From the NCBI RefSeq assembly GCF_027923705.1, contig NZ_AP026442.1, positions 2,356,001 through 2,420,000 on the forward strand: a stretch of DNA of 64,000 nt, read 5' to 3'. Of this stretch, positions 34,609 to 43,081 are shown piece by piece. The translations under genes and the position numbers were made by a program. Each line of letters opens with the position of its first letter. Position 1 is the stretch's first letter. This DNA is from Cellulomonas sp. NTE-D12. Its GTDB lineage: Bacteria; Actinomycetota; Actinomycetes; Actinomycetales; Cellulomonadaceae. Under the pieces are notes generated by a model. It had not been told where the DNA came from. It was given only the letters and a program-made list of their open reading frames with translations, and searched no databases.

Positions 34609-35103
34609 TCACGGCTCGCGACGCTCGCGCAGCCGGTGGTACGTCCGGTCCCGGTAGACCAGGGGGTGCCCGTCCCCACGGTCGGAGGCCTGCTGCGCGA
34701 GCACCGCCACCAGGTAGCTGCTGCCCACCGGCGCGCGCTGCACCACCTCGCCCTCGATCCAGGCCACGGCGCCCTCGATCACCGGCTCGCCGGTCGGCAG
34801 CAGGCGCCAGCCGCCGTCGGCGAACCGGTCGATGCCGTGCCGGGCGAACCGCGCCGCGAGCTCGTGCTGGTCGTCGGCGAGGAAGCTGACGGCCAGCGTC
34901 CGGGCCGCCTGCACCGCCGGCCACGACGACGACGTCGACGCGATCGAGAACGCCAGGATCGGCGGTTCGGCGGAGACCGAGATCACCGAGGTGACGGTCA
35001 GCCCCACCAAGGCACCGCCCGGTCCCCGCAGCCCGACCACGGCCACGCCTGCGGGGTGCCCACGGAACAGGTCCTTGAACCGCCCGGTCTCCAGCGGGCT
35101 CAC
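34609..35103 (-). CDS. flavin reductase-like protein (FMN-binding split barrel)
   Basis: A 164-residue split-barrel protein. It has FRGHPAGVAVVGLRGPGG, LVGLTVTSVISVSAEPPILAFS, and later VGSSYLVAVLAQQA, as in NAD(P)H:flavin reductases that feed two-component monooxygenases. The GTG has GGAGG eight bases upstream. It lies 94 bp upstream of murT and 106 bp downstream of uppP in the same direction, but no monooxygenase partner is nearby. Confidence 0.82.
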   Translation of the reverse strand: MSPLETGRFKDLFRGHPAGVAVVGLRGPGGALVGLTVTSVISVSAEPPILAFSIASTSSSWPAVQAARTLAVSFLADDQHELAARFARHGIDRFADGGWRLLPTGEPVIEGAVAWIEGEVVQRAPVGSSYLVAVLAQQASDRGDGHPLVYRDRTYHRLRERREP

Positions 35104-35209
35104 GGCCGCCGCCTCCGTCCGTCGATCGTCTCGCAGGTCACCGTACGTCCGGCCGCGTCCGGCACGCCGGGACGTCCGGATGCCGTGCCGACCGCCGAGC
35201 GAGCACCGT

Positions 35210-36118
35210 TCAGGCGAACCGGACGATCGACAGCACCCCGGCCACCAGGCAGTACACGGCAAAGGGCGTGAGCGTCCTCGTCTTGAACCACCGCTGCAGG
35301 AACGTCGCCGCCGCGAGCGCCGCCACGAACGCCGCCCCGGCGCCGGCCAGGCTCTGCGCCCGGATGCCCTCGCCGAGCGGTCCCATCAGGTCCGGCACCT
35401 TGAGGACGCCGGCCGCGAGGATGATCGGCGTCGCCAGCAGGAAGGCGAACCGCACGGCCTCCTCGTGCGTCAGCCCGCGCAGCAGACCGCCCGCCATGGT
35501 GATGCCGGACCGGCTGATACCCGCCAGCAGCGCGCCGCTCTGCAACAGGCCGATCACGCCGGCGTCCCGCACGCTCACCTGCTGCGTCATCGCGACGTCC
35601 AGACCCGGCACAGGGCCCTCCGCGTCGACCGCGTCGGGTGCCGGCCGGTGCCTCGGCGCGCGCCGGCGCAGCCGCTCGGCGGCGAACAGCACCAGGCCGT
35701 TCAGGGTGAGGAACACCGCGGCGAACAGCGGCTTGGCGAACAGCGTGCGCAGCGGGTGCTCCAGCACCAGGCCGAGGAGCCCCGCCGGGATGGTGCTGAC
35801 CACGATCAGCCAGGCGAGCCGCTCGTGCGTGGTCTCGATGCGCCGGTGCACCAGCGAGGTGAAGAACCCGCGGACGATGCCGACCCAGTCCCGCCAGAAC
35901 AGGGCGACGAGCGCGAGGGCGGTCGCCACGTGCAGCGCCACGATGAACGCCAGGTAGGGCGACTCGGCCTTCGACTGGTCCGTCACCAGCGCCGTCCAGC
36001 TTCCCCCGATCCACGCCGGCACCAGGATCGAGTGACCCAGGCTCGAGATGGGGAACAGCTCGGTCACGCCCTGCAGCAGCCCGATGACGATGGCCTGGAA
36101 GTAGCTGATGTGGTCCAC
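35210..36118 (-). CDS. uppP: undecaprenyl-diphosphatase
   Basis: A 302-residue BacA/UppP integral membrane phosphatase that recycles undecaprenyl diphosphate for cell-wall synthesis; it also gives bacitracin tolerance. The two signature regions are QGVTELFPISSLGHS (residues 16-30) and LAGISRSGITMAGGL. Eight or so hydrophobic helices follow the family pattern. The GTG start has no ribosome binding site but follows a TAGACT box by six bases, suggesting a leaderless transcript. It lies near murT/gatD, which act on the same lipid cycle. Confidence 0.93.
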   Translation of the reverse strand: MDHISYFQAIVIGLLQGVTELFPISSLGHSILVPAWIGGSWTALVTDQSKAESPYLAFIVALHVATALALVALFWRDWVGIVRGFFTSLVHRRIETTHERLAWLIVVSTIPAGLLGLVLEHPLRTLFAKPLFAAVFLTLNGLVLFAAERLRRRAPRHRPAPDAVDAEGPVPGLDVAMTQQVSVRDAGVIGLLQSGALLAGISRSGITMAGGLLRGLTHEEAVRFAFLLATPIILAAGVLKVPDLMGPLGEGIRAQSLAGAGAAFVAALAAATFLQRWFKTRTLTPFAVYCLVAGVLSIVRFA

Positions 36119-36124
36119 GCGCGG

Positions 36125-36130
36125 AGTCTA
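36125..36130 (-). promoter_or_regulatory. -10 element upstream of uppP
   Basis: TAGACT (TANNNT) lies six bases before the uppP GTG on the minus strand. No Shine-Dalgarno sequence is present, so a leaderless mRNA is likely. The remainder of the 265-bp gap to uxuA shows no supported gene. Confidence 0.35.
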
Positions 36131-36383
36131 GGTGCCGGGTCTGAGGCTCCTGTCGGGGCGCGAGGAGCCGGCTGGGTACGTCCGGCGCAGGTGTCGCGCC
36201 GACCATGTGCAGGCGCACGACGGCGTCCGCGTGCGGCGCCTGGCCCCGGGCCGTCCGTTCGGGGCAGTATCGGCACCGGTCGTCCGTGCTCCGTCAGGCC
36301 GCCGCACCGTCGCCGCGGGAGCCGGCCGGTCGACCGACGCGCTCGCCGGCACCGTCCGGTGACCTACCCGCACAGGAGCGGAC

Positions 36384-37499
36384 ATGAAGATGGGTTTCCG
36401 CTGGTACGGCGAGGGGAACGACACCGTCTCCCTCGACGACATCCGCCAGATCCCCGGCGTGCAGACCGTCGTCTGGTCGCTGCACCACAAGCAGGCCGGC
36501 GAGGTGTGGGAGGAGGCGGAGATCGCGGCGGAGATCGCGACGATCACCGGGCTGACCGACGAGCACCGGGCTCGGGGCGTCACCAAGACGCTCGACGCGG
36601 AGGTGGTCGAGTCGGTCAACGTGCACGAGTCGATCAAGCTCGGCACCACAGTCCTGGGCATGAGCCGCGACGAGGCGATCGCGAACTACGTCACGACGAT
36701 CGAGCGCCTGGGCCGGGCCGGCGTGAAGGTCGTCTGCTACAACTTCATGCCCGTCTTCGACTGGCTGCGCACCGACCTGTTCCACCCGCTGCCGGACGGG
36801 TCGACCGCCCTGTTCTACGACCAGAAGGTCGTCGACGGGCTGACCCCGGAGAAGCTGATCGCCGACATGGCCGCCGGCACGGGCGCCCTGACGATGCCCG
36901 GCTGGGAGCCCGAGCGCCTCGCGCACTTCGCGGAGCTGAACGAGGCCTACCAAGGCGTGACGCACGGGGACATGTACGCGCACTACAAGTACTTCCTCGA
37001 CGCGGTGATCCCCACCTGCGAGGAGTACGACGTCAAGCTCGGCGTCCACCCGGACGACCCGGCCTTCGACCTGTTCGGCTGGCCGCGCGTGGTCTCCACG
37101 AAGGACGACCTGGCAACCGTGCTGTCCCTGAACGACAGCGTCTACAACGGCCTGACGCTGTGCCTGGGCAGCTTCTCGTCGAATCCCGAGGCCGATGCCG
37201 TGGACGCGGTGCGCACGTTCATGGACCGCATCCACTTCACGCACGTCCGCAACATCAAGCACCTGCCCGGCGGCAGCTTCACGGAGGTCGGCCACCGCGC
37301 CTCCGAGGGCTCCGTCGACACGATCGGGATCATGAAGGCCTACGCCGAGGCGGGCTTCACCGGCTACGTGCGGCCCGACCACGGTCGGCACCTGTGGGAC
37401 GAGAACACGACCCGTCGGCCGCGGCCGGGCTACGGCCTGTACGACCGGGCGCTGGGCACCCAGTACCTGCTCGGCCTCTGGGACGCCTTCCGCTCCTGA
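36384..37499 (+). CDS. uxuA: D-mannonate dehydratase
   Basis: A 371-residue TIM-barrel enzyme that dehydrates D-mannonate to 2-keto-3-deoxygluconate in hexuronate catabolism; it uses Mn or Mg. UxuA signatures include MKMGFRWYGEGNDTVSL, VVWSLHHKQAGEVW, VVCYNFMPVFDWLRTDL, LGVHPDDP, HVRNIKHLPGG and GYVRPDHGRHLW. The ATG has AGGAG eight bases upstream. No other uronate gene is near, and the sequence right after the stop is an MFS remnant, so the gene may be displaced from its original operon. Confidence 0.93.
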   Translation: MKMGFRWYGEGNDTVSLDDIRQIPGVQTVVWSLHHKQAGEVWEEAEIAAEIATITGLTDEHRARGVTKTLDAEVVESVNVHESIKLGTTVLGMSRDEAIANYVTTIERLGRAGVKVVCYNFMPVFDWLRTDLFHPLPDGSTALFYDQKVVDGLTPEKLIADMAAGTGALTMPGWEPERLAHFAELNEAYQGVTHGDMYAHYKYFLDAVIPTCEEYDVKLGVHPDDPAFDLFGWPRVVSTKDDLATVLSLNDSVYNGLTLCLGSFSSNPEADAVDAVRTFMDRIHFTHVRNIKHLPGGSFTEVGHRASEGSVDTIGIMKAYAEAGFTGYVRPDHGRHLWDENTTRRPRPGYGLYDRALGTQYLLGLWDAFRS

Positions 37500-37981
37500 C
37501 CCACCTCGGCTGGTCGGCGCTCGCCGCGGGGCTCGGCTTCTTCCCGATGACCACTGCGAGCTTCGCCGTCGCGGTCTCCGTCGCCCGGCTGCAGCGTCGG
37601 GCGCCCGCCACGGTGCTCCTGGTCACCGGGCTGGCGCTGGCGGCCGTCGGCACCGCGGCTCTCGGTCTGGTCGGTCCGAGCAGCACGTACCTGCCGGGCG
37701 TCGCCCTGCCCATGGTGCTGATCGGTGCCGGCCAGGGGCTGGCATTCGGACCGCTCACGGCGTCCGGCATCGCCCGCGTCGACCGGACGCAGGCCGGCGC
37801 CACCTCCGGCGTGGTCAGCTCAGCCCACCAGCTCGGCGGGGCGCTCGGCATGAGCCTGGTCCTGGCTGTCTCCGGCACCTACGCCGAGGCGATGCGCGAC
37901 GGCGCCGTCCTGATCGCCCTGGCCGTGCTGACGGCCGCCGCGCTCGTGGTGCCGGCGGCCGCGCGGCGCCGCAGGCCCTGA
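37500..37981 (+). pseudogene. C-terminal remnant of an MFS (DHA2) transporter
   Basis: Immediately after the uxuA stop, in another frame, about 160 codons encode the last transmembrane helices of an EmrB/QacA-type exporter: LAAGLGFFPMTTASFAVAVS, LPMVLIGAGQGLAFGPLTAS, and ATSGVVSSAHQLGGALGMSL. There is no start codon, ribosome binding site or N-terminal two-thirds. The homology begins almost exactly at the uxuA stop, as expected from a deletion junction. The reading frame is intact to its own stop at 37981, so the event may be recent. Confidence 0.7.
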
Positions 37982-37999
37982 CCGAGGACGGTTGCCCGC

Positions 38000-38365
38000 C
38001 TACCGGTCCGAGGTGGCGGCCCGGGATCCGGCGGGCTGCGACCCCGAGACGGCTGACGCGGGCAGGCCCGCGTAGATGCTCCGGTCCGCGGCGCGCCGGT
38101 CCCGACCGCGGGGCCGCGAGACCCGCCCCGGCACGCCCGAGCCCGTCGGCCGGTGCGGGACCCCGGCGGCCACCCGGTCTCGTTGCCGCGACGTCCACCG
38201 GCGCAGCGCCTCACCCTTCGGCAGCACCTTGAGCAGCGCGAGCGTGGCGTACATCAGCGTGTTGAGGGCCACGAACGTCGCCAGGATCTCGAAGCCCGAC
38301 GAGTGCAGCAGGCGCTCCGGCAGCAGCACCCCCACCGGGAGCATCGCCGCGTGGACGGCCGTCAC
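38000..38365 (-). CDS. small membrane protein coupled to a glycosyltransferase
   Basis: A 121-residue protein with two hydrophobic segments (AAMLPVGVLLPERLL and FEILATFVALNTLMYATLALL) and a basic, Arg/Ser-rich C-terminal tail. The GTG start overlaps the glycosyltransferase stop (GTGA). It could be a partner of the GT2 enzyme for assembly or export. No family was recognised. It is convergent with the MFS remnant, 18 bp away. Confidence 0.6.
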   Translation of the reverse strand: MTAVHAAMLPVGVLLPERLLHSSGFEILATFVALNTLMYATLALLKVLPKGEALRRWTSRQRDRVAAGVPHRPTGSGVPGRVSRPRGRDRRAADRSIYAGLPASAVSGSQPAGSRAATSDR

Positions 38366-39993
38366 CGCGCCACCCCCACCGGGACGTCGGCCGTGGGCGC
38401 CGGGAGAGGGGCGGTGTGCACCACGTGGTTCCACCCGGCGCGTCGGCCCAGCAGGATGTCGACGACGCCGCGCACGTACACCACGTCGAGGAAGGCGGCG
38501 AACACCAGCTCGGGCAGCAGCAGCGCCGCGAGCGCACGAGCCCGCCAGCCGCCTGCCCACACCGTGACCACCCGCTCCACGGCGAAGAGCACCCCCATGC
38601 CCATCCAGAACGGGAACCAGACCCACCGATCGACGGACAGCACCGTCAGCGCGATGAGCAGCACGTACGCGCCCAGCGCCATCACCCCGTACCCGATGCC
38701 GAGCTGTTGCGACCAGTACCGGAACGTGGTGGGGGTCAACCCGTAGGCCGCGAGGTTCTCCAGCGCGCCGCGCTGCCACCGCAGCCGCTGTCGCCACAGC
38801 GCCCGCCACGTCGGCATCACCTCGGTGACCACCGTGCAGGCGGCCGGCGAGATCATCAGCGCGCCGAGGGACTTCAGCGCGATGGTCAGCTCGTTGTCCT
38901 CGGTCAGCGCGGCCGTGTCGTACACGTCCCCCGGCGTGCCGGGCAACGAGGTGCCGCGGTTCTCCGCCACGGTCCGCAGGGCCGCAGGTCGGAACATCGA
39001 CGCGGTTCCCGTCAGGACGAACACCCGTCCCCGGCGCCGACGGATGTCCCGGCTGTACCGGCTGTACTCGTTGCGCTGGAACTGGCCCAGCACCCCGGCA
39101 CCCTCCTCGCCGTAGAACAGGCCCCCCACAGCCATCAGCGCCCGGTCGGCCGTGAACTGCGCGACCGCCGCCTCGAGGAACCCCGGGGCCAGGCGGGTGT
39201 CCGCGTCCACCACCATGACCACGTCGTTGTCGCCCTGCCCGGGGAGCACCTCGCGCAGCACCTGGTTGAGCGCGCCGGCCTTCTTCTGGGTGTTCGCGAC
39301 CGTCTCGACCACCTCGACACCGGCACGGCGCGCGACCTGCACGGTCGCGTCGGTGCAGTTGTCCGCGATCACCACGATCCGCTCGGGCGGGCGGGGCTGG
39401 TCCACCAGCGAGGCGAGGGTCTGCGGCAGGGACGCCTCCTCGTCGTGCGCCGGGATGAGCACGGTGACGGTCACCGGTCCGGCGAAGACACCCTCGGTCC
39501 GGGCCATCACCGGCTTCGGGGCGAGCGGATGTCCCAGGCCGTCGGCGGAGCGACGCGCTCGGTTGGCGATCCGCAGCTCGACGACCGCGACACCCACCGC
39601 CAGCAGCACCGCGAGCGCCACGGCCGCGAGCGCCACCGGCACCGACGGCGCCTCGGTCGCGTAGAGCACCCGCCACAGGCCGAGCAGATGACCCTCCAGG
39701 GGTGCCATCTGCACCGGGTTGCCGATCGCGCTCGCCGTGATCAGGAGCAGCGTCCCTGCGACAGCCGCGAGGCCGAAGACCGTCAGCCCGGCCAGCCGCG
39801 CGAACGCCCCGGTCTCCGCCGGTCCACCGGCTCGCGCGGCGTCCGCCCGCTCGACGTCCTGCTGCGGACGTGGGGCCGGGACGACGGTGTCCGGCGGCTC
39901 AGGCGGCGACGTCTGCCCACGCCGGGCCAGCACCGCCCGTCCCCGCGACACGACATCACGCGGAACACCTGCCCCGGACGCCGGCCGTTCCAC
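38362..39993 (-). CDS. membrane GT2 glycosyltransferase, processive type
   Basis: A 543-residue family 2 glycosyltransferase. Two N-terminal helices (LTVFGLAAVAGTLLLITASA, PVALAAVALAVLLAVGV) lead to the GT-A domain with TVLIPAHDEEASL, the nucleotide/metal motif MVVDADTRLAPG, the acidic acceptor motif LTEDNELTIA, and the Q-x2-RW motif in RQRLRWQRGALEN. Three to four C-terminal helices follow. The set is typical of processive or exopolysaccharide synthases such as NodC/HAS/PgaC relatives. A short CCCCG-AA-CGGGG hairpin overlaps the ribosome binding site. The product is unknown. Confidence 0.85.
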   Translation of the reverse strand: MERPASGAGVPRDVVSRGRAVLARRGQTSPPEPPDTVVPAPRPQQDVERADAARAGGPAETGAFARLAGLTVFGLAAVAGTLLLITASAIGNPVQMAPLEGHLLGLWRVLYATEAPSVPVALAAVALAVLLAVGVAVVELRIANRARRSADGLGHPLAPKPVMARTEGVFAGPVTVTVLIPAHDEEASLPQTLASLVDQPRPPERIVVIADNCTDATVQVARRAGVEVVETVANTQKKAGALNQVLREVLPGQGDNDVVMVVDADTRLAPGFLEAAVAQFTADRALMAVGGLFYGEEGAGVLGQFQRNEYSRYSRDIRRRRGRVFVLTGTASMFRPAALRTVAENRGTSLPGTPGDVYDTAALTEDNELTIALKSLGALMISPAACTVVTEVMPTWRALWRQRLRWQRGALENLAAYGLTPTTFRYWSQQLGIGYGVMALGAYVLLIALTVLSVDRWVWFPFWMGMGVLFAVERVVTVWAGGWRARALAALLLPELVFAAFLDVVYVRGVVDILLGRRAGWNHVVHTAPLPAPTADVPVGVAR

Positions 39994-40020
39994 GGATCCC
40001 CCCGTTCGGGGACCTGTGGA

Positions 40021-40033
40021 CGAGGGTCCCTCG
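40021..40033. promoter_or_regulatory. palindrome upstream of the GT2 gene
   Basis: CGAGGG-T-CCCTCG is a perfect 13-base palindrome 28 bases upstream of the GT2 start. It may be an operator. No regulator gene is adjacent, so the assignment is weak. Confidence 0.25.
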
Positions 40034-40165
40034 AACTACCCATCGGCGGCCGTTCACGTGAGCGAAGGAGTTCTGGACAAGTGACCAGGAAGTCACCCCG
40101 AGCGGCTGGTCCCCGCGGCCCGACGCCGGCTGGGCGTGCCTCTGGAACCTCGCCGCGGCCCTCGG

Positions 40166-41026
40166 CTACCTCGGCCTTCTGCTCACCGGGCTCTCGGCCC
40201 ACCGACCTCCGAAGAACCGCTGGACGGCGTCCGCCACCCGATCGGGCCGCTTCTCGGGCGCGAAGTGGTCCAGACCGTCGAGCCGTAGCGCGTGGCCCCG
40301 CGGGATCACGTCGGCGAGGCGGCCCAGGGTGACCGCCGTGCCGCTCGTCGCGGAGCCCTTGCCCCGCATGACGAGGGTGGCCGCGCTGATCGCGGAGTAG
40401 TCGTCCGTCCGCGAGTCGAACCGTCCCACCTCGACGTGCTCGCGGACGGCCTCGGGCATCAGCGAGAGCATCCGGCGCCGCGCGTCAGCGCGGATCGCCA
40501 GGCGCAGGATCGCCCGCAGGAACCAGCGCGGCACGCGGCCGGACTGCTCGGGGTTGGTGCCGCGAACGAACGTCAGGAACGCCTCGAACGGCTCGCCCTC
40601 CTGGAGCTCGTGCTGCGTGCGGTCGATCCACCCGACGGGGATCGACCCGCCGTCGGACACCCCCGGCTCGTAGACGGCGACCCCGTCGAGCGCGGCGTTG
40701 CCGCACGCGAACCTCAGCGCGACCAGGCCGCCGTAGCTGTGGCCGAACACCAGGCGCGCCCCGGTCTGCTCGCGCACCGCCTCGAGGTCTTCGAGCTCGC
40801 GCTCGATGCCGTACCGATCGCCCTGCGGACCGCTGCCACCGCGGCCGCGACGCTGCACGACGTGCACCGTGTACCGCTCGCCGAGGTGGCCCGCGAGCGG
40901 GCCGAGCGTCTCGGCCGTCGAGAGCGCCCCGGGGACCGCGATCAGCCCGGGCCCCCTCCCCGTGGTGAGGTACTCGATCCGCGTGCCGTCGGCGGACGTC
41001 GCCACCTGGGCCGTCATGCTCGTCAT
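40166..41026 (-). CDS. alpha/beta hydrolase
   Basis: A 286-residue alpha/beta-hydrolase fold protein. The nucleophile elbow is VFGHSYGGLVAL, an oxyanion region lies at GLIAVPGALSTAE, and the C-terminal histidine is in RLDGLDHFAPEKRPD. MTSMTAQV at 41026 has GAGGAC upstream; an alternative start is nine bases downstream. It is divergent from a GntR-TetR fusion regulator, which probably controls it. The substrate (ester, epoxide or haloalkane) cannot be told. Confidence 0.8.
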   Translation of the reverse strand: MTSMTAQVATSADGTRIEYLTTGRGPGLIAVPGALSTAETLGPLAGHLGERYTVHVVQRRGRGGSGPQGDRYGIERELEDLEAVREQTGARLVFGHSYGGLVALRFACGNAALDGVAVYEPGVSDGGSIPVGWIDRTQHELQEGEPFEAFLTFVRGTNPEQSGRVPRWFLRAILRLAIRADARRRMLSLMPEAVREHVEVGRFDSRTDDYSAISAATLVMRGKGSATSGTAVTLGRLADVIPRGHALRLDGLDHFAPEKRPDRVADAVQRFFGGRWAESPVSRRPR

Positions 41027-41193
41027 GGGTGTCCTCACGTCAGAAGGGGAGGTCGTCTGCCGACCTGCGGGCACCGTACGCAGTCGCTCCGGGCCCGCTC
41101 CTGCTGCACGGGCGGCACGTAGTGCGCTTCGATGCGCTGGGCGGATGGTCCGCCCCCGGCGGCGCCGTCCGTACTAGTGCACCTGGAGGGGTG

Positions 41194-42105
41194 ATGCCGG
41201 AACCGCCGACCTACGTGCGCGTCGCCGACTCGATCGCGGCCGAGATCCGCAGCGGTCGGATCGCAGAGGGCGCGCGGGTGCCGTCGACGCGTCAGATCGT
41301 CCGGGAGTGGGGCGTGGCGATGGCGACGGCCACGAAGGTGCTCCAGGCGCTGCGCTCCGAGGGCCTGGTCGACTCCGTCCGCGGCAGCGGCACCGTCGTC
41401 CGTCGCGGAGCTCGAGGCACCACGCACCTGACCCCCGCGACCCCCGCCGAGCCGACGCTTCAGCAGATCGTCGAGACCGCCGTCGGCATCGCCGACGCCG
41501 ACGGGCTGCCCCTGGTGACGATGCGCCGGGTGGCGGCGCAGCTGGGCGTCGCGACGGTGACGCTCGGCCGGCACGTGAGGGGCCGGGAGGCTCTGACCCT
41601 GCACATGGTCGACAGCGTCTTCGCCGACGTGGCGCTGCCCGAGCTCCCCGTGACGGCGTGGCGCCCGCGCCTCGAGACCGTCGCCCACGTCTTCTGGACT
41701 GCGTTCGCGCGGCACCCGTGGGCGGCCGAGGTCTTCTCGCTCAGCCGCCCCCACCCGATCCCGTCCGTCATGCCGATCGCCGAGTGGTCGCTGAGCACCC
41801 TGCGGGCGATGGGCCTCCCCGCGGCGGAGGCGCTCGCGGCGCACGTGATGTTGTTCGGCTACGTGCGCGGCATGGCTCTCGCCCGGTCCGCCGAGCAGCA
41901 GGCGGTGTCCGACACGGGGGTGGGCGCGGACGACTGGGTACGCGCGCACGGCGACGTGCGGACGTGGCGCACGCAGGCTGACGCGCCGGGGCTCCGCTAC
42001 GTCTCGCAGGAGGACGTGGAGTTCGACCTCGACGGCGTCTACGCGTACGGCCTGTCGCGCCTGCTCGACGGGCTAGAGGCCCGACGGCGGGCCAGCAGGT
42101 CCTAG
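41194..42105 (+). CDS. GntR-TetR double-HTH regulator
   Basis: A 303-residue fusion. Residues 5-70 form a GntR winged helix (TYVRVADSIAAEIRSGRIAE, VPSTRQIVREWGVAMATATK, SVRGSGTVV). Residues 90-150 form a complete TetR-type helix-turn-helix (VTMRRVAAQLGVATVTLGRH), followed by a TetR_C ligand domain (HPWAAEVFSLSRPHP, HVMLFGYVRGMALA). Two DNA-binding modules in one chain allow bipartite operator recognition. GGAGGG precedes the ATG with short spacing. It is divergent from an alpha/beta hydrolase. Confidence 0.82.
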   Translation: MPEPPTYVRVADSIAAEIRSGRIAEGARVPSTRQIVREWGVAMATATKVLQALRSEGLVDSVRGSGTVVRRGARGTTHLTPATPAEPTLQQIVETAVGIADADGLPLVTMRRVAAQLGVATVTLGRHVRGREALTLHMVDSVFADVALPELPVTAWRPRLETVAHVFWTAFARHPWAAEVFSLSRPHPIPSVMPIAEWSLSTLRAMGLPAAEALAAHVMLFGYVRGMALARSAEQQAVSDTGVGADDWVRAHGDVRTWRTQADAPGLRYVSQEDVEFDLDGVYAYGLSRLLDGLEARRRASRS

Positions 42106-42126
42106 CCCTGCCGACCGCTGCCCCAG

Positions 42127-42143
42127 TCGCACGCCGAGTGCGA
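42127..42143. terminator. bidirectional hairpin between convergent regulators
   Basis: TCGCAC-GCCGA-GTGCGA is a perfect 6-bp stem with a 5-base loop in the 68-bp gap between the convergent GntR-TetR and IclR genes. There is no U-tract. Confidence 0.45.
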
Positions 42144-42173
42144 ACCAGGAACCACGCCGCGCCCGTCACCCGG

Positions 42174-43016
42174 TCAGTGCCGCTGCGCCAGACGCGCTCC
42201 CACGGCATGGGCGTGCTCGAGGAGCAGGCGCCCCAGCTCGGGGCGACGCGATGCGGAGAACCGCGGCTCGATCCCGGTCAGACTCAAGGCCCAGGCGGGT
42301 GCGCCGGTACGGTCGAAGACGGCGGCGCCCATCCCCCAGCTCCCCTCGACGATCAGCCCGGGGTTGACGGCGTAGCCCACGCGACGCGTCATGGCGATTC
42401 GCCGGCGGATGGCGTCGGCCGTGTGCGCGGCCCCGAACTGGTCTGCCAACGCATCGCCCCGGCCGTCCAGGTACCGGTCCACCTCGGCGCCCGGCAGGTG
42501 CGCCAGCAGGGCGAGACCGGCGGAGGCGACCCCGAGCGGGAACCGGATGCCCTCGTAGAGCACGAACGACCGGATGGGGAAGCTGCCCTCCTCGCGCAGC
42601 AGGCACACGGTCTCGTCCCCCCGCCGTGCCGAGAAGAAGGCGCTCTCCCCCGTCGCCGCAGCCAGCGACCGCACCGCGGCCCTGGCCACGCCGGTCACGT
42701 CGTAGCGCTCGGCGGCCACGGTGCCCATCAGGTACAGCTCGGGTCCCAGGCACCAGCGGCCGTCGTCAGCCTCGCGGTCGAGGAAGCCGTCGGCGACCAG
42801 CGCGGTCAGCAGTCGGTGGGCCGTCGAGCGGGCGAGGCCCGTCGCGGCGGCAGCCTCGGCGGTGGTCAGGCCTCCCGGCATCGCCGCGCTGACGGCCCTC
42901 AGCACGGCCGCGATGCGGCCCACCACCTGCGCCCCGTCCACGGTCGCCGCTGTCGCCACATTGTGGACGGGGCGCTGCCCCCTGGCCACGGGGTGGGCCG
43001 ATCCCGACATGGTCAT
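42174..43016 (-). CDS. IclR-family regulator next to CoA-transferase genes
   Basis: A 280-residue IclR protein. The winged helix is GGLTTAEAAAATGLARSTAHRLLTALVADGFL, and the effector domain shows GESAFFSARRGDETVCLLREEG and GIRFPLGVASAGLALLA. The ATG at 43016 has AGGAGG. It is divergent from the CoA-transferase/thiolase operon with 65 bp between. It probably senses a keto acid or aromatic intermediate and controls that operon. Confidence 0.87.
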   Translation of the reverse strand: MTMSGSAHPVARGQRPVHNVATAATVDGAQVVGRIAAVLRAVSAAMPGGLTTAEAAAATGLARSTAHRLLTALVADGFLDREADDGRWCLGPELYLMGTVAAERYDVTGVARAAVRSLAAATGESAFFSARRGDETVCLLREEGSFPIRSFVLYEGIRFPLGVASAGLALLAHLPGAEVDRYLDGRGDALADQFGAAHTADAIRRRIAMTRRVGYAVNPGLIVEGSWGMGAAVFDRTGAPAWALSLTGIEPRFSASRRPELGRLLLEHAHAVGARLAQRH

Positions 43017-43081
43017 CTCCCTCCTGCCTACCGTGCGAAGCGGTACGGCCGCCGGCCGCATCGTGGACACGAAGGGGTGCC

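Noticed and set aside
36132..36362. Open frame of 76 codons between uppP and uxuA
   Set aside because: No ribosome binding site and Arg-rich, random-looking translation; more likely promoter DNA of the two divergent genes.
39994..40165. Possible short plus-strand gene containing a hydrophobic stretch (WNLAAALGYLGLLLTGLSAH) near 40110-40200
   Set aside because: No start codon with a ribosome binding site in that frame, and it runs into the hydrolase gene on the other strand; at most a decayed fragment.
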